From Actinomyces marmotae (GTDB lineage: Bacteria > Actinomycetota > Actinomycetes > Actinomycetales > Actinomycetaceae), in assembly GCF_013177295.1 (NCBI RefSeq), contig NZ_CP053642.1, forward strand, positions 1,736,001 to 1,800,000: DNA of 64,000 nucleotides, read 5' to 3'. Position 1 is the first letter of the stretch, and each line of letters starts with the position of its first letter. Below the pieces are notes generated by a model. It did not search any database and was not told where the DNA came from. It saw only the letters and a list, made by a program, of their open reading frames with translations. Both the position numbers and the translations under genes were made by a program. Positions 9,428 through 17,333 of this stretch are shown piece after piece.

Positions 9428-9517
9428 ATGACCACAGCACGCCGCGTCACAACCCGCTGGGCACGCCCCGCGCTGGCGCCGCGTGGGCACGGCTGGGTCA
9501 TGTGTTGTCAGGCTTGA
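9428..9517 (+). CDS. 29-residue Cys-Cys leader peptide of the sulfate assimilation operon
   Basis: A small ORF of 29 codons running from the predicted transcription start. The peptide begins MTTARRVTTRWARP and ends GWVMCCQA; it is Arg-rich early and has tandem cysteines at codons 26-27. Both cysteines use TGT (9503-9508), although this genome strongly prefers TGC. It precedes the sulfite reductase operon by 175 nt. Leaderless Cys-tract small ORFs ahead of sulfur genes are known cysteine-responsive attenuators in mycobacteria, and the arrangement here (leaderless ATG, CC near the stop, downstream hairpins, masked ribosome-binding site) is the same. Function is inferred; translation has not been shown. 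Confidence 0.7.
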   Translation: MTTARRVTTRWARPALAPRGHGWVMCCQA

Positions 9518-9688
9518 CGAGCGCCTGACCGCAGCGGTTGACACCGCGATCATCTGATTGATCATCGGATTCCGGCGCGACGAGGCGTCCGGAGCCGACC
9601 TCAGATTCTCCGCCAGCGGGGGAACGGCACCGTGGGGAGCCTGTCAACCCGACTCCCCCTCCAGACGCCCGGCGAGCCGACCTGGAGG
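9509..9688 (+). promoter_or_regulatory. Attenuator-like leader with Shine-Dalgarno-masking hairpin
   Basis: CAGGC (9509-9513, the codons just after Cys-Cys) pairs with GCCTG (9523-9527). GCGGT (9534-9538) pairs with ACCGC (9543-9547), and GATCA/TGATC form a third small stem (9548-9563). Close to the sulfite reductase start, CCTCCAG (9658-9664) pairs over 7 bp with CTGGAGG (9682-9688), which contains the GGAGG ribosome-binding site. A ribosome stalled at the Cys codons would block the first stem and could change the fold downstream. The pairings are read from sequence; the switch itself is inferred. Confidence 0.5.
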
Positions 9689-9692
9689 AGAC

Positions 9693-11411
9693 ATGAGCAC
9701 CACGACGAGCAGCGCGGCGGGCCCCGCGAAGGGCCGCGACCTGCGGCCTCCCCGCTCGGGGAGGTCCAACGGGCAGTGGCTGGTGGACGGCCGCGCGCCC
9801 CTGAACCCCAATGAGGCCTTCAAGCAGGACGGCGACCCGCTCGGGGCGCGCCAGCGCATCATCGACACCTACGCGTCCGCCGGCTACGACGCGATCCCCG
9901 ACGACGACCTCCACAACCGCTTCCGCTGGTGGGCGCTCTACACGCAGCGCAAGCAGGGGATCGACGGCGGCCGGACCGCCCAGTTGAGCGCCTCCGAGCT
10001 CTCCGACCGCTACTTCATGCAGCGCATCCGCATGGACGGCGCCTCGCTGTCGGTGGAGCAGATGCGCGTCATCGGCGGGATCTCGAACGAGTTCGCCCGC
10101 GGCACCCTCGACATCACCGACAGGCAGAACCTCCAGCTCCACTGGATCCGGATCGAGGACGTCCCCGAGATGTGGCGCCGTCTGGAGGATGTGGGGCTGA
10201 CCACCATCGAGGCCTGCGGGGACACGCCCCGCGGCTTCCTCGTCTCCCCCGTGGCCGGGATCGACCCCGAGGAGATCATCGACCCCTCCGAGGCGGCGCG
10301 CCACCTGCGCGACACCTACCTGGGCAATCCCGAGATCACGAACCTGCCGCGCAAGTTCAAGACGGCGTTCACCGGCTCGCCGAGCCTGGACGTGCTCCAC
10401 GAGATCAACGACATCTCCTTCGTCGGCGTCGAGCACCCCGAGCTCGGCCCCGGGTACGACCTGTGGATCGCGGGGGCCCTGTCCACCGCGCCCTTCCTCG
10501 GCAAGCGCCTGGGCGCCTTCGTCCGGCCCGACCAGGTGCCCGAGGTGTGGTGGGGAGTCGTCCGCATCTTCCGCGACTACGGCTACCGGCGCCTGCGCAA
10601 CAAGGCACGGCTGAAGTTCCTCATGGCGGAGTGGGGGCCGGAGCGGTTCCGGGAGGTCCTGGAGAAGGACTACCTCGGCCATGCCCTGGCCGACGGCCCG
10701 GCCCCGGGCCCGCCGCGCGGCTCCAGGGACCACCTCGGCGCGCACCGCCAGGCCGATGGCCGCTACTGGATCGGCGGCAAGCCCCCGGTGGGGCGCCTGT
10801 CCGGCGACATCATGCTGGGCCTGGCCGACCTCGCCGAGCGCGTGGGCTCCAACCGCGCGCGCACCACTCCCCTGCAAAACCTCCTCCTGCTCGACATCCC
10901 CGCCGAGCGGCTTGAGGAGGCGCGCCAGGGCCTGGCGGCGCTCGGCATCGACCCCGATCCCGGCCCCTTCACCCGTGGGACGCTGGCCTGCACCGGCATC
11001 GAGTTCTGCAAGCTAGCGATCGTGGAGACCAAGGCCCTGGGCGCGCGCGTGTCCGCCGAGCTCGATGAGCGCCTGGCCGACGCCGACCTCGAGCGCCCCC
11101 TGACCGTGCACGTCAACGGCTGCCCGAACTCCTGCGTGCGCATTCAGACGGCGGATATCGGCCTCAAGGGCCAGATCATCACCGTCGACGGCGAAAGGGT
11201 CCCGGGATTCCAGGTCCACCTGGGCGGGGGGCTGGCCGCCCCCGGCCATGAGGAGGCCGAGTTGGGGCGCACGGTGCGCAGCCTCAAGGTCTCCGCTGAT
11301 GGCCTGCCCGACTACATCGAGAGGGTCGTGCGGGCCTACCTGGCCGACCGCCACCCCGAGGAGAGCTTCGCCCAATGGGCGCAGCGCGCGGATGAGGAGA
11401 GACTCGCATGA
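9693..11411 (+). CDS. sir: Ferredoxin-dependent assimilatory sulfite reductase
   Basis: A siroheme/4Fe-4S enzyme of 572 residues that reduces sulfite to sulfide with six electrons from ferredoxin. The cluster/siroheme ligands are C433 and C439 (CTGIEFC, CX5C) and C477 and C481 (NGCPNSC, CX3C). The N-terminal half has the first ferredoxin-like NiR/SiR repeat (RGTLDITDRQNLQLHWIRIE) and the first sulfite/nitrite reductase domain. The ATG at 9693 is chosen because GGAGGAG precedes it; an in-frame upstream extension to 9558 has no ribosome-binding site and is not conserved-looking. Nitrite reductase is the main alternative, but the cysH-cysD-cysN neighbours and the siroheme genes make sulfite the clear substrate. 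The stop overlaps cysH (ATGA). Confidence 0.93.
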   Translation: MSTTTSSAAGPAKGRDLRPPRSGRSNGQWLVDGRAPLNPNEAFKQDGDPLGARQRIIDTYASAGYDAIPDDDLHNRFRWWALYTQRKQGIDGGRTAQLSASELSDRYFMQRIRMDGASLSVEQMRVIGGISNEFARGTLDITDRQNLQLHWIRIEDVPEMWRRLEDVGLTTIEACGDTPRGFLVSPVAGIDPEEIIDPSEAARHLRDTYLGNPEITNLPRKFKTAFTGSPSLDVLHEINDISFVGVEHPELGPGYDLWIAGALSTAPFLGKRLGAFVRPDQVPEVWWGVVRIFRDYGYRRLRNKARLKFLMAEWGPERFREVLEKDYLGHALADGPAPGPPRGSRDHLGAHRQADGRYWIGGKPPVGRLSGDIMLGLADLAERVGSNRARTTPLQNLLLLDIPAERLEEARQGLAALGIDPDPGPFTRGTLACTGIEFCKLAIVETKALGARVSAELDERLADADLERPLTVHVNGCPNSCVRIQTADIGLKGQIITVDGERVPGFQVHLGGGLAAPGHEEAELGRTVRSLKVSADGLPDYIERVVRAYLADRHPEESFAQWAQRADEERLA

Positions 11412-12238
11412 CCACCGCACCGACCAGCACGATCAGCACGGCAAGCGCCGCCGGCGCGGCCAGCGCGGCCGGCACCCCCGTGGGCCGCTTCGGCCGGCTG
11501 ACCGCCCGGGGCGCCAACGCCGCCCGCTCACCCCACTCCCCCAGGCGCGGCGAAGACGAGTTGCGCGCCCTGGCGGCCGCGGGCGCCGCCGAGCTGGGCG
11601 ACGACGCCCCCGCCGAGGAGGTCGTCGCCTGGGCCGCGAGGGCGTTCCCCGGCAGCCTCGCCGTCGCCTGCTCGATGGCCGACGCGGTGCTGCCGCATGT
11701 CATCGCCGCCCAGATGCCCGGCGTCGACGTGCTCTTCCTCCAGACGGGCTACCACTTCGCCGAGACCGAGGGGACCCGCGACGCGGTTGCCGAGACCATG
11801 GACGTCACCGTCATCGATGTCCTGTCCGAGTTGACGATCGCCGAGCAGGACGAGCGCTACGGGGAGGCCCTCCACTCCCGGGATCCCTCGCGCTGCTGCG
11901 CCCTGCGCAAGGTGGCGCCGCTAGCCAGGGCCCTGTCCGGCTACGAGGCCTGGGCCACCGGCGTGCGCCGCGAGGACGCCGTCACCCGCGTCTCCACCCC
12001 GCTCGTGGGCTTCGACGAGACGCACCGGATCGTCAAGATCAACCCGCTGGCCGCCTGGAGCTTCGACGAGCTGCTCACCTACGCCTCCGAGCACGGCGTC
12101 ATCGTCAACCCGCTGCTGGCCGACGGCTACCCCTCGATCGGCTGCGAGCCCTGCACGGCGCGCGTCGCCCCGGGAGAAGACCCACGTTCCGGCCGCTGGG
12201 CCGGATTCACCAAGACCGAATGCGGGATCCACCTATGA
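11408..12238 (+). CDS. cysH: Adenylyl-sulfate (APS) reductase, 4Fe-4S type
   Basis: Reduces adenosine 5'-phosphosulfate to sulfite and AMP using thioredoxin. The 276-residue protein has the PP-loop-like start CSMADAVLPHVI and the redox tail TECGIHL. Cysteines C163-C164 (RCCALRK) and C246/C249 (GCEPCT) form the CC-x80-CXXC set that binds a 4Fe-4S cluster and marks APS rather than PAPS reductases. That agrees with the lack of an APS kinase (cysC) in the operon. The first 40 residues are Thr/Ala-rich and probably disordered. It overlaps sir upstream and cysD downstream by 4 nt each. Confidence 0.94.
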   Translation: MTTAPTSTISTASAAGAASAAGTPVGRFGRLTARGANAARSPHSPRRGEDELRALAAAGAAELGDDAPAEEVVAWAARAFPGSLAVACSMADAVLPHVIAAQMPGVDVLFLQTGYHFAETEGTRDAVAETMDVTVIDVLSELTIAEQDERYGEALHSRDPSRCCALRKVAPLARALSGYEAWATGVRREDAVTRVSTPLVGFDETHRIVKINPLAAWSFDELLTYASEHGVIVNPLLADGYPSIGCEPCTARVAPGEDPRSGRWAGFTKTECGIHL

Positions 12239-13182
12239 GCACCACCCCGACCACCCACGTCACCGCCCTCTCGACCACCGCCGCCCGCCCCGCCCTCGAC
12301 GAGCTCGACGCGCTGGAGGCTGAGGCGATCCTCATCATCCGCGAGACGGCCGCCGAGTGCGCCCGACCCGTCCTGCTGTTCAGCGGCGGCAAGGATTCGG
12401 TGGTGATGCTCCACCTGGCGCGCAAGGCCTTCTGGCCGGCGCCCGTGCCCTTCCCCCTTCTCCACGTGGACACCGGGCACAACTTCCCCGAGGTCCTGGC
12501 CTACCGAGACGCCACCGCCCAGGCCGCCGGCATGCGGCTCGTGGTCGCCTCCGTCCAGGACTACATCGACGACGGCCGCCTGCGGGAGCGCCCCGACGGC
12601 ACCCGCAACCCCTTGCAGACCCGCCCCCTGCTCGACGCGATCGCCGCGGGCGGCTTCGACGGCGTCTTCGGCGGGGGCCGGCGCGACGAGGAGAAGGCTC
12701 GGGCCAAGGAGCGAGTGTTCTCCCTGCGCGACGAGTTCGGGCAGTGGGATCCGCGCAACCAGCGCCCCGAGCTGTGGACGCTGTTCAATCCCCGGCACGC
12801 CCCGGGCGAGCACGTGCGGGTCTTCCCCCTGTCCAACTGGACCGAGCTGGACGTGTGGCGCTACATCGAGCGCGAGGGCATCGCCCTGCCGAGCCTGTAC
12901 TACGCCCACGAGCGCGAGGTCTTCCGCCGCGACGGCATGTGGCTCGCCGTCACCCCGGTGACCCGGCCCCGCCAGGGTGAGGAGACCGAGATCCGCACCG
13001 TGCGCTACCGCACCGTCGGGGACATGTCCTGCACCGGCGCCGTGGAGTCGGGAGCCGCCACCAACCACGAGATCGCCGTCGAGGTGGCCGCCTCCACCCT
13101 CACCGAGCGCGGCGCCACGCGCGCCGACGACCGCCTGACGGAGGCGGCGATGGAGGACCGCAAGAAGGAGGGCTACTTCTGA
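12235..13182 (+). CDS. cysD: Sulfate adenylyltransferase small subunit
   Basis: Catalytic subunit (315 residues) of ATP sulfurylase, making APS from sulfate and ATP together with the GTPase CysN. The ATP-pyrophosphatase motif SGGKDS is at residues 50-55, followed by LLHVDTGHNFPE and the conserved FGGGRRDEEKARAKERVFS, and the C-terminus ends KKEGYF as in the family. The ATG overlaps the cysH stop (ATGA). The 49-nt gap to cysN is the largest inside this part of the operon. Confidence 0.97.
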   Translation: MSTTPTTHVTALSTTAARPALDELDALEAEAILIIRETAAECARPVLLFSGGKDSVVMLHLARKAFWPAPVPFPLLHVDTGHNFPEVLAYRDATAQAAGMRLVVASVQDYIDDGRLRERPDGTRNPLQTRPLLDAIAAGGFDGVFGGGRRDEEKARAKERVFSLRDEFGQWDPRNQRPELWTLFNPRHAPGEHVRVFPLSNWTELDVWRYIEREGIALPSLYYAHEREVFRRDGMWLAVTPVTRPRQGEETEIRTVRYRTVGDMSCTGAVESGAATNHEIAVEVAASTLTERGATRADDRLTEAAMEDRKKEGYF

Positions 13183-13231
13183 GCCGCCGCCCATCCCGCC
13201 TCCCCCACCCCACCGACGAATCCGAGGACGC

Positions 13232-14593
13232 ATGATGACCCCGACCGCTTCCCCTCCCACCTCCCCGAGCACCGGGGCCGGCGCGCCCGCCGAAGCCCGG
13301 CCCACGGGCCTGCTGCGCCTGGCCACGGCCGGCAGCGTCGACGACGGCAAGTCCACGCTCGTGGGCCGCCTCCTGTTCGACTCCAAGTCCGTGCTGCGCG
13401 ACCAGCTCGCCGCCGTCGAGCGGGTCAGCCTCGACCGGGGCATGACCCGCACGGACCTGGCCCTGCTCACCGACGGCCTGCGCGCCGAGCGCGAGCAGGG
13501 CATCACGATCGACGTCGCCTACCGCTACTTCGCCACCCCCCGGCGCTCGTTCATCCTGGCCGATTGCCCCGGGCACGTGCAGTACACCCGCAACACCGTC
13601 ACGGGGGCCTCGACGGCTGACCTCATCATCCTGCTGGTCGACGCCCGTCACGGCGTCGTCGAGCAGACCCGGCGCCACCTGGCGGTGGCGGCGCTGCTGC
13701 GGGTGCCGCACGTCGTCGTCGCCGTCAACAAGATCGACCTCGTCGGCTACTCCGCCGAGGTCTACGCCCGGGTGGCCGACGACATCCAGGCCGTCGCGCG
13801 GGGCTTGGGGCTGCCCGACGCGCGCGCCCTGCCGACCTCCGCCCTGGAGGGGGACAATATCGTGACCCGCTCCGAGCGCACCCCGTTCTACACCGGCCCG
13901 GCGCTGCTGGAGCTCCTCGAGACCATCAGCGTCGACCCGCCGGAGGCGGGCCAGCCCTTCCGTCTGCCCGTGCAGTCCGTCATCCGCCCCCAGAGCGCCG
14001 CCCCGCCGGGGCTGGAGGACTTCCGCGGCTACGCCGGCCAGGTGGCGGCGGGATCCGTGGCGATCGGCGACGAGGTCCTCGTCCTGCCCTCGGGGCGCGC
14101 CAGCAGCATCACGGGGATCCACTTGGGGGATCGCCCCCTGGAGCGCGCCGTCACCGGCCAGTCGATCACCGTCGAGCTGGCCGACGACATCGACATCTCG
14201 CGCGGGGACCTGCTCGCCGCACCCGAGGGGGCGCCCCGGCCCAGCCGCGATGTCGAGGCGAGCCTGGCATGGCTGTCCGACCGGCCATTGCGCCAGGGCG
14301 ACCGGGTCCTGGTCAAGCACGGCACGAGAACCGTCCAGGCGGTGGTCACGGATATCGCCGGGCGCCTGGACCTGGGCGACCTGGCGCTCGTGGAGGCAGA
14401 CGGCCTGGCCCTCAACGACATCGGACGGGTGCGCCTGCGCCTGTCCGAGGCCATCCCCGTCGCCCCCTACGAGCGCTCCCGCGCCGACGGAGCCTTCCTC
14501 GTCATCGACGCGCATGACGGCTGGACCCTCGCGGCGGGCATGGCGCACGGCGGCGATGAGACCCCGCCCGCACCGTCCGGGGAGCGCTCATGA
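13232..14593 (+). CDS. cysN: Sulfate adenylyltransferase large subunit, GTPase
   Basis: A translational-GTPase-like regulatory subunit of 453 residues whose GTP hydrolysis drives APS synthesis by CysD. P-loop GSVDDGKS is at residues 34-41. The switch region has RAEREQGITIDVAYRYF, followed by DCPGH and NKID for guanine recognition. Domain II contains the QSVIRP barrel segment. There is no C-terminal APS kinase (CysC) fusion, which fits the use of an APS reductase. Two adjacent ATGs (13232 and 13235) could both start it; GAGGAC is just upstream. The stop overlaps the following methyltransferase start. Confidence 0.96.
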   Translation: MMTPTASPPTSPSTGAGAPAEARPTGLLRLATAGSVDDGKSTLVGRLLFDSKSVLRDQLAAVERVSLDRGMTRTDLALLTDGLRAEREQGITIDVAYRYFATPRRSFILADCPGHVQYTRNTVTGASTADLIILLVDARHGVVEQTRRHLAVAALLRVPHVVVAVNKIDLVGYSAEVYARVADDIQAVARGLGLPDARALPTSALEGDNIVTRSERTPFYTGPALLELLETISVDPPEAGQPFRLPVQSVIRPQSAAPPGLEDFRGYAGQVAAGSVAIGDEVLVLPSGRASSITGIHLGDRPLERAVTGQSITVELADDIDISRGDLLAAPEGAPRPSRDVEASLAWLSDRPLRQGDRVLVKHGTRTVQAVVTDIAGRLDLGDLALVEADGLALNDIGRVRLRLSEAIPVAPYERSRADGAFLVIDAHDGWTLAAGMAHGGDETPPAPSGERS

Positions 14594-15393
14594 GCGGGCG
14601 GCGCGCGACGACCGCGCCCCCGGGGCCCGGTTCCCCCACGGCCCCCGGGGAGCCCCGCGCCCGGGGCTCGGTCGCCCTCGTGGGCGCCGGCCCCGGGGAG
14701 GCCTCGCTCATCACCGTGCGGGGGCTGGATCTGCTGCGCCGGGCCGACGTCGTCGTCATCGACCGCCTCGCGCCCCACGAGCTCCTGGAGCATTGCCCGC
14801 CGGGCGCTGAGGTCATCGACGTCTCCAAGCGGCCGGGGCACCACCTGGTCCCCCAGGACGGCATCGACGCCCTGCTCGTCGAGCGCGCCCGGGGCGGGGC
14901 CCGGGTCGTGCGCCTCAAGGGCGGGGACCCCTTCGTCCTCGGGCGGGGCGGCGAGGAGGTCCAGGCCTGCCGGGAGGCCGGCATCGACGTGGAGGTCGTC
15001 CCGGGCGTCACCTCGGCCGTGGCCGTGCCGGCGGCCGCGGGCATCCCCGTCACCCACCGGGGCCTGGCCCGCGGGTTCTCCGTGGTCAGCGCCCACGAGG
15101 ACCTGATCTCCACCGTGCCCGCGCGCCGGGACCACACGCTCGTGCTGCTCATGGGCGTGACTCATCTGGCCCGCTCAGTGTCGATCCTGCTGGGCCGCGG
15201 CGCCGATCCCCTCACCCCGGCGGCCGTCGTCGAGAGCGGCCTGCGCCCCGATCAGCGGGTGACGACGACGATCCTGCGATGCCTGACCGAGGTCGCCGCC
15301 TCGGTCGGCGTGGCCGCGCCGGCGGTCATCGTGCTCGGCGACGTCGTCACCCTCAGCCCCCTCTGGGAGCACCGGGTCATCACCGGATCCTGA
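14590..15393 (+). CDS. cobA: Uroporphyrinogen-III C-methyltransferase (SUMT)
   Basis: SAM-dependent enzyme making precorrin-2, the first step of siroheme synthesis, which supplies the prosthetic group of the sulfite reductase in the same operon. The 267-residue protein has the SAM-binding loop VALVGAGPGEASLITVRGL, then VVRLKGGDPFVLGRGGEE and VVPGVTSAVAVPAAAGIPVTH, all diagnostic of SUMT. It is single-domain: no CysG-type dehydrogenase or chelatase is fused, and the chelatase is encoded two genes later. The precorrin-2 dehydrogenase is not seen in this window. The start overlaps the cysN stop by 4 nt. Confidence 0.95.
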   Translation: MSGRRATTAPPGPGSPTAPGEPRARGSVALVGAGPGEASLITVRGLDLLRRADVVVIDRLAPHELLEHCPPGAEVIDVSKRPGHHLVPQDGIDALLVERARGGARVVRLKGGDPFVLGRGGEEVQACREAGIDVEVVPGVTSAVAVPAAAGIPVTHRGLARGFSVVSAHEDLISTVPARRDHTLVLLMGVTHLARSVSILLGRGADPLTPAAVVESGLRPDQRVTTTILRCLTEVAASVGVAAPAVIVLGDVVTLSPLWEHRVITGS

Positions 15394-15431
15394 CCCCACC
15401 CCATCCCATATCGGAGACCACGGAGGCCCTC

Positions 15432-16427
15432 ATGCGCAAGCTCCTCATCCTCTCCCTGGCCGGGCTCATCGCCCAGCTCGTCGACGGCGCCCTCGGCATG
15501 GGCTACGGCGTCACGAGTTCGTCCCTCCTGCTGCTGGCCGGGCTCAGCCCCGCCCTGGCCAGCGCCTCGGTCCACCTGGCCGAGATCGGCACGACCATCA
15601 TCTCGGGGGCCTCCCACCACCGGCTGGGCAACACGGACTGGCGGCTCACCGCCCGACTGGCGGGCCCCGGCGCGGTGGGGGCGTTCCTCGGCGCCACCGT
15701 GCTGTCCCACCTGTCCACTCGGGCGGCGACGCCGATCAGCTCCACGATCCTTCTGGCGCTCGGGCTCTACGTGCTGGCGCGCTTCACCATCCGCCCGCCC
15801 GCGGCCTCCACGGCCCGCAGGAGTCCCCACTCGACGCTGTTCCTGACGCCGCTGGCGCTCCTGGGGGGATTCATCGATGCCACTGGCGGGGGCGGCTGGG
15901 GCCCGGTGACGACGACGACGCTGCTCAGTCGGGGGCGCACCGCCCCGCGCACGGTGGTCGGCAGCGTCGATACCGCGGAGTTCCTCGTGAGCGTGGCCGC
16001 CTCAGCGGGGTTCCTGGCGGGGCTGGGGACGGCCGGGATCGAGATCGGCGTGGTCCTGGCGGTGCTCGCCGGGGGCGCGCTGGCCGCGCCGCTGGCCGCG
16101 TGGGTGGTCTCCCGCCTGCCCGGGCAGGTGTTGGGCAGCGGCGTCGGCGCTCTGATCGTGTGCACGAACCTCATGACTCTCCTCCATGTGGTCGGGGCGC
16201 CTACGGCGCTCGTCGGCGGGCTCATCGCCGCGCTGGCGCCGATCCTCGCGGTGCTGGTGGCCATCAGCGCGCGACGGGCTCGGCGCTCGCTCCGGCTCAC
16301 CGCCGCTTCGCACCCGCGCGAGCGGGCCCTGCGGCAGCCCGCGCTCCGTGAGCCGGTGCCCACTGGAGCCACGGGAGCCACGGGAGCCACAGGAGTCGCG
16401 GGCGTGAGCGCGGGGGCAGGGCTGTGA
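15432..16427 (+). CDS. TauE/SafE-family permease (CysZ-type, sulfate or sulfite transport)
   Basis: A 331-residue membrane protein with about eight helices in two repeats. The first repeat begins LIAQLVDGALGMGYGVTSSS and the second LLGGFIDATGGGGWGPVTTT, the two glycine-rich half-channel motifs of the TauE/SafE family. Members export sulfite or organosulfonates. In the Corynebacterium glutamicum sulfate reduction cluster the equivalent gene, cysZ, is thought to import sulfate, and the order here is very similar, so uptake is the favoured role. The start at 15432 has GGAGG 6 nt upstream. The Ala/Thr/Gly-rich tail contains repeated GAT units. The stop overlaps the chelatase GTG start. Confidence 0.85.
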   Translation: MRKLLILSLAGLIAQLVDGALGMGYGVTSSSLLLLAGLSPALASASVHLAEIGTTIISGASHHRLGNTDWRLTARLAGPGAVGAFLGATVLSHLSTRAATPISSTILLALGLYVLARFTIRPPAASTARRSPHSTLFLTPLALLGGFIDATGGGGWGPVTTTTLLSRGRTAPRTVVGSVDTAEFLVSVAASAGFLAGLGTAGIEIGVVLAVLAGGALAAPLAAWVVSRLPGQVLGSGVGALIVCTNLMTLLHVVGAPTALVGGLIAALAPILAVLVAISARRARRSLRLTAASHPRERALRQPALREPVPTGATGATGATGVAGVSAGAGL

Positions 16428-17140
16428 GCGCGGCCGTCGACCGGGGCGGTGCCGGGCGGGCCCGCCGCCTCGTGCTCCTGGCCCATGGGACGCGCATGCC
16501 CGGCTCCGTCCCCCTCCTGGAGCCGATCGCCCGCGATGTCGCGGCGCGGTTGCCCGGGGTGGAGGTGGACCACGGGTACGTCGAGTTCCAGTCGCCCAGC
16601 GCGCTCAAGGCCCTTCAGGGCGGGGAGGATCCGGTGGTGGTGCCGGTCTTCCTCGGCTCGGGGTACCACGTGGAGAAGGACCTTCCGGCCATGGTGGACG
16701 AGCACGGCCCGGCCCGGCTCACCGAGCACCTGGGGCCGCACCCGGCTCTCATCGGCGCCGTCATCGACCGGCTCGCCGGACAGCTCGTGGAGCAGGATAC
16801 CCACTGGGGTGATCTGGATGGGATCGTCCTGGCCGCGGCGGGATCGCGGCGGGCCGGGCCGGTGCGGGAGGCGGGCAGGGCGGCCCGCGCGCTGGAGTCG
16901 AGGGTCGGGCTGCCGGTGCGCGCCGCCTACCTGTCCGGGGGCGGGCCGACCGTGAGCGAGGCGGTGGCGGCGTGGCGCGCCGAGGGGGCGCAGTCGATCG
17001 CGGTGGCCACCTACCTGCTGGCCGAGGGGCGCTTCTCCGCGGCCCTGCGCTCCAGCGGCGCCGAGGTCCTCGCCCCGCCGATCGGCCATCATGCCGCCCT
17101 GGCCGAGGTCGTCGTCGAGCGCTACCTGCGCGCTGCCTGA
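16424..17140 (+). CDS. CbiX/SirB-type sirohydrochlorin ferrochelatase
   Basis: Class II chelatase of 238 residues, expected to insert Fe2+ into sirohydrochlorin and finish siroheme. The metal-binding N-terminal histidine lies in LVLLAHGTRMPGS and the second half has AAAGSRRAGPV and VATYLLAEGRFS, the two-half-domain pattern of full-length CbiX proteins. It starts with GTG overlapping the permease stop (GTGA) and is the last gene of the sulfur operon. Cobalt chelation for cobalamin is the alternative in this family, but no cobalamin genes are nearby. The C. glutamicum counterpart is called CysY. Confidence 0.87.
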   Translation: MSAAVDRGGAGRARRLVLLAHGTRMPGSVPLLEPIARDVAARLPGVEVDHGYVEFQSPSALKALQGGEDPVVVPVFLGSGYHVEKDLPAMVDEHGPARLTEHLGPHPALIGAVIDRLAGQLVEQDTHWGDLDGIVLAAAGSRRAGPVREAGRAARALESRVGLPVRAAYLSGGGPTVSEAVAAWRAEGAQSIAVATYLLAEGRFSAALRSSGAEVLAPPIGHHAALAEVVVERYLRAA

Positions 17141-17245
17141 GCTCTGTGAGCTATGCGGAGCGGTGAGCGCGGCCCGGGCTGTGCGTCGCAGTGAGCGCGG
17201 CCCGGCCCATCGGCCGGTGCCATCCGCCCCGAGAGGAGCCGCATT

Positions 17246-17313
17246 CACCGACAGGCGCGTCCTGCCCGCACCTGTCGGTGCAATGCGCACCCGTCGGTGC
17301 AATGCGCACCCGT
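17246..17313. repeat. 19-bp tandem repeat with a 10-bp inverted repeat
   Basis: CACCGACAGG (17246-17255) is the exact inverse of CCTGTCGGTG (17271-17280). From 17276 the 19-bp unit CGGTGCAATGCGCACCCGT occurs twice in tandem (17276-17294 and 17295-17313) and a third copy breaks off. The unit closely resembles the 19-bp repeats at 33068-33181, and the stretch GCACCTGTCGGTGCAATG resembles GCACCTGTGGGTGGAATC at 33198. No gene is seen in 17141-17333, which also holds two copies of GTGAGCGCGGCCCGG. Confidence 0.8.
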
Positions 17314-17333
17314 CGGGGCGAGGGCGTTGCCGC

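Noticed and set aside
9558..9692. N-terminal extension of the sulfite reductase by 45 codons
   Set aside because: No ribosome-binding site, the segment overlaps the hairpin region, and ATG 9693 has GGAGGAG in the right place.
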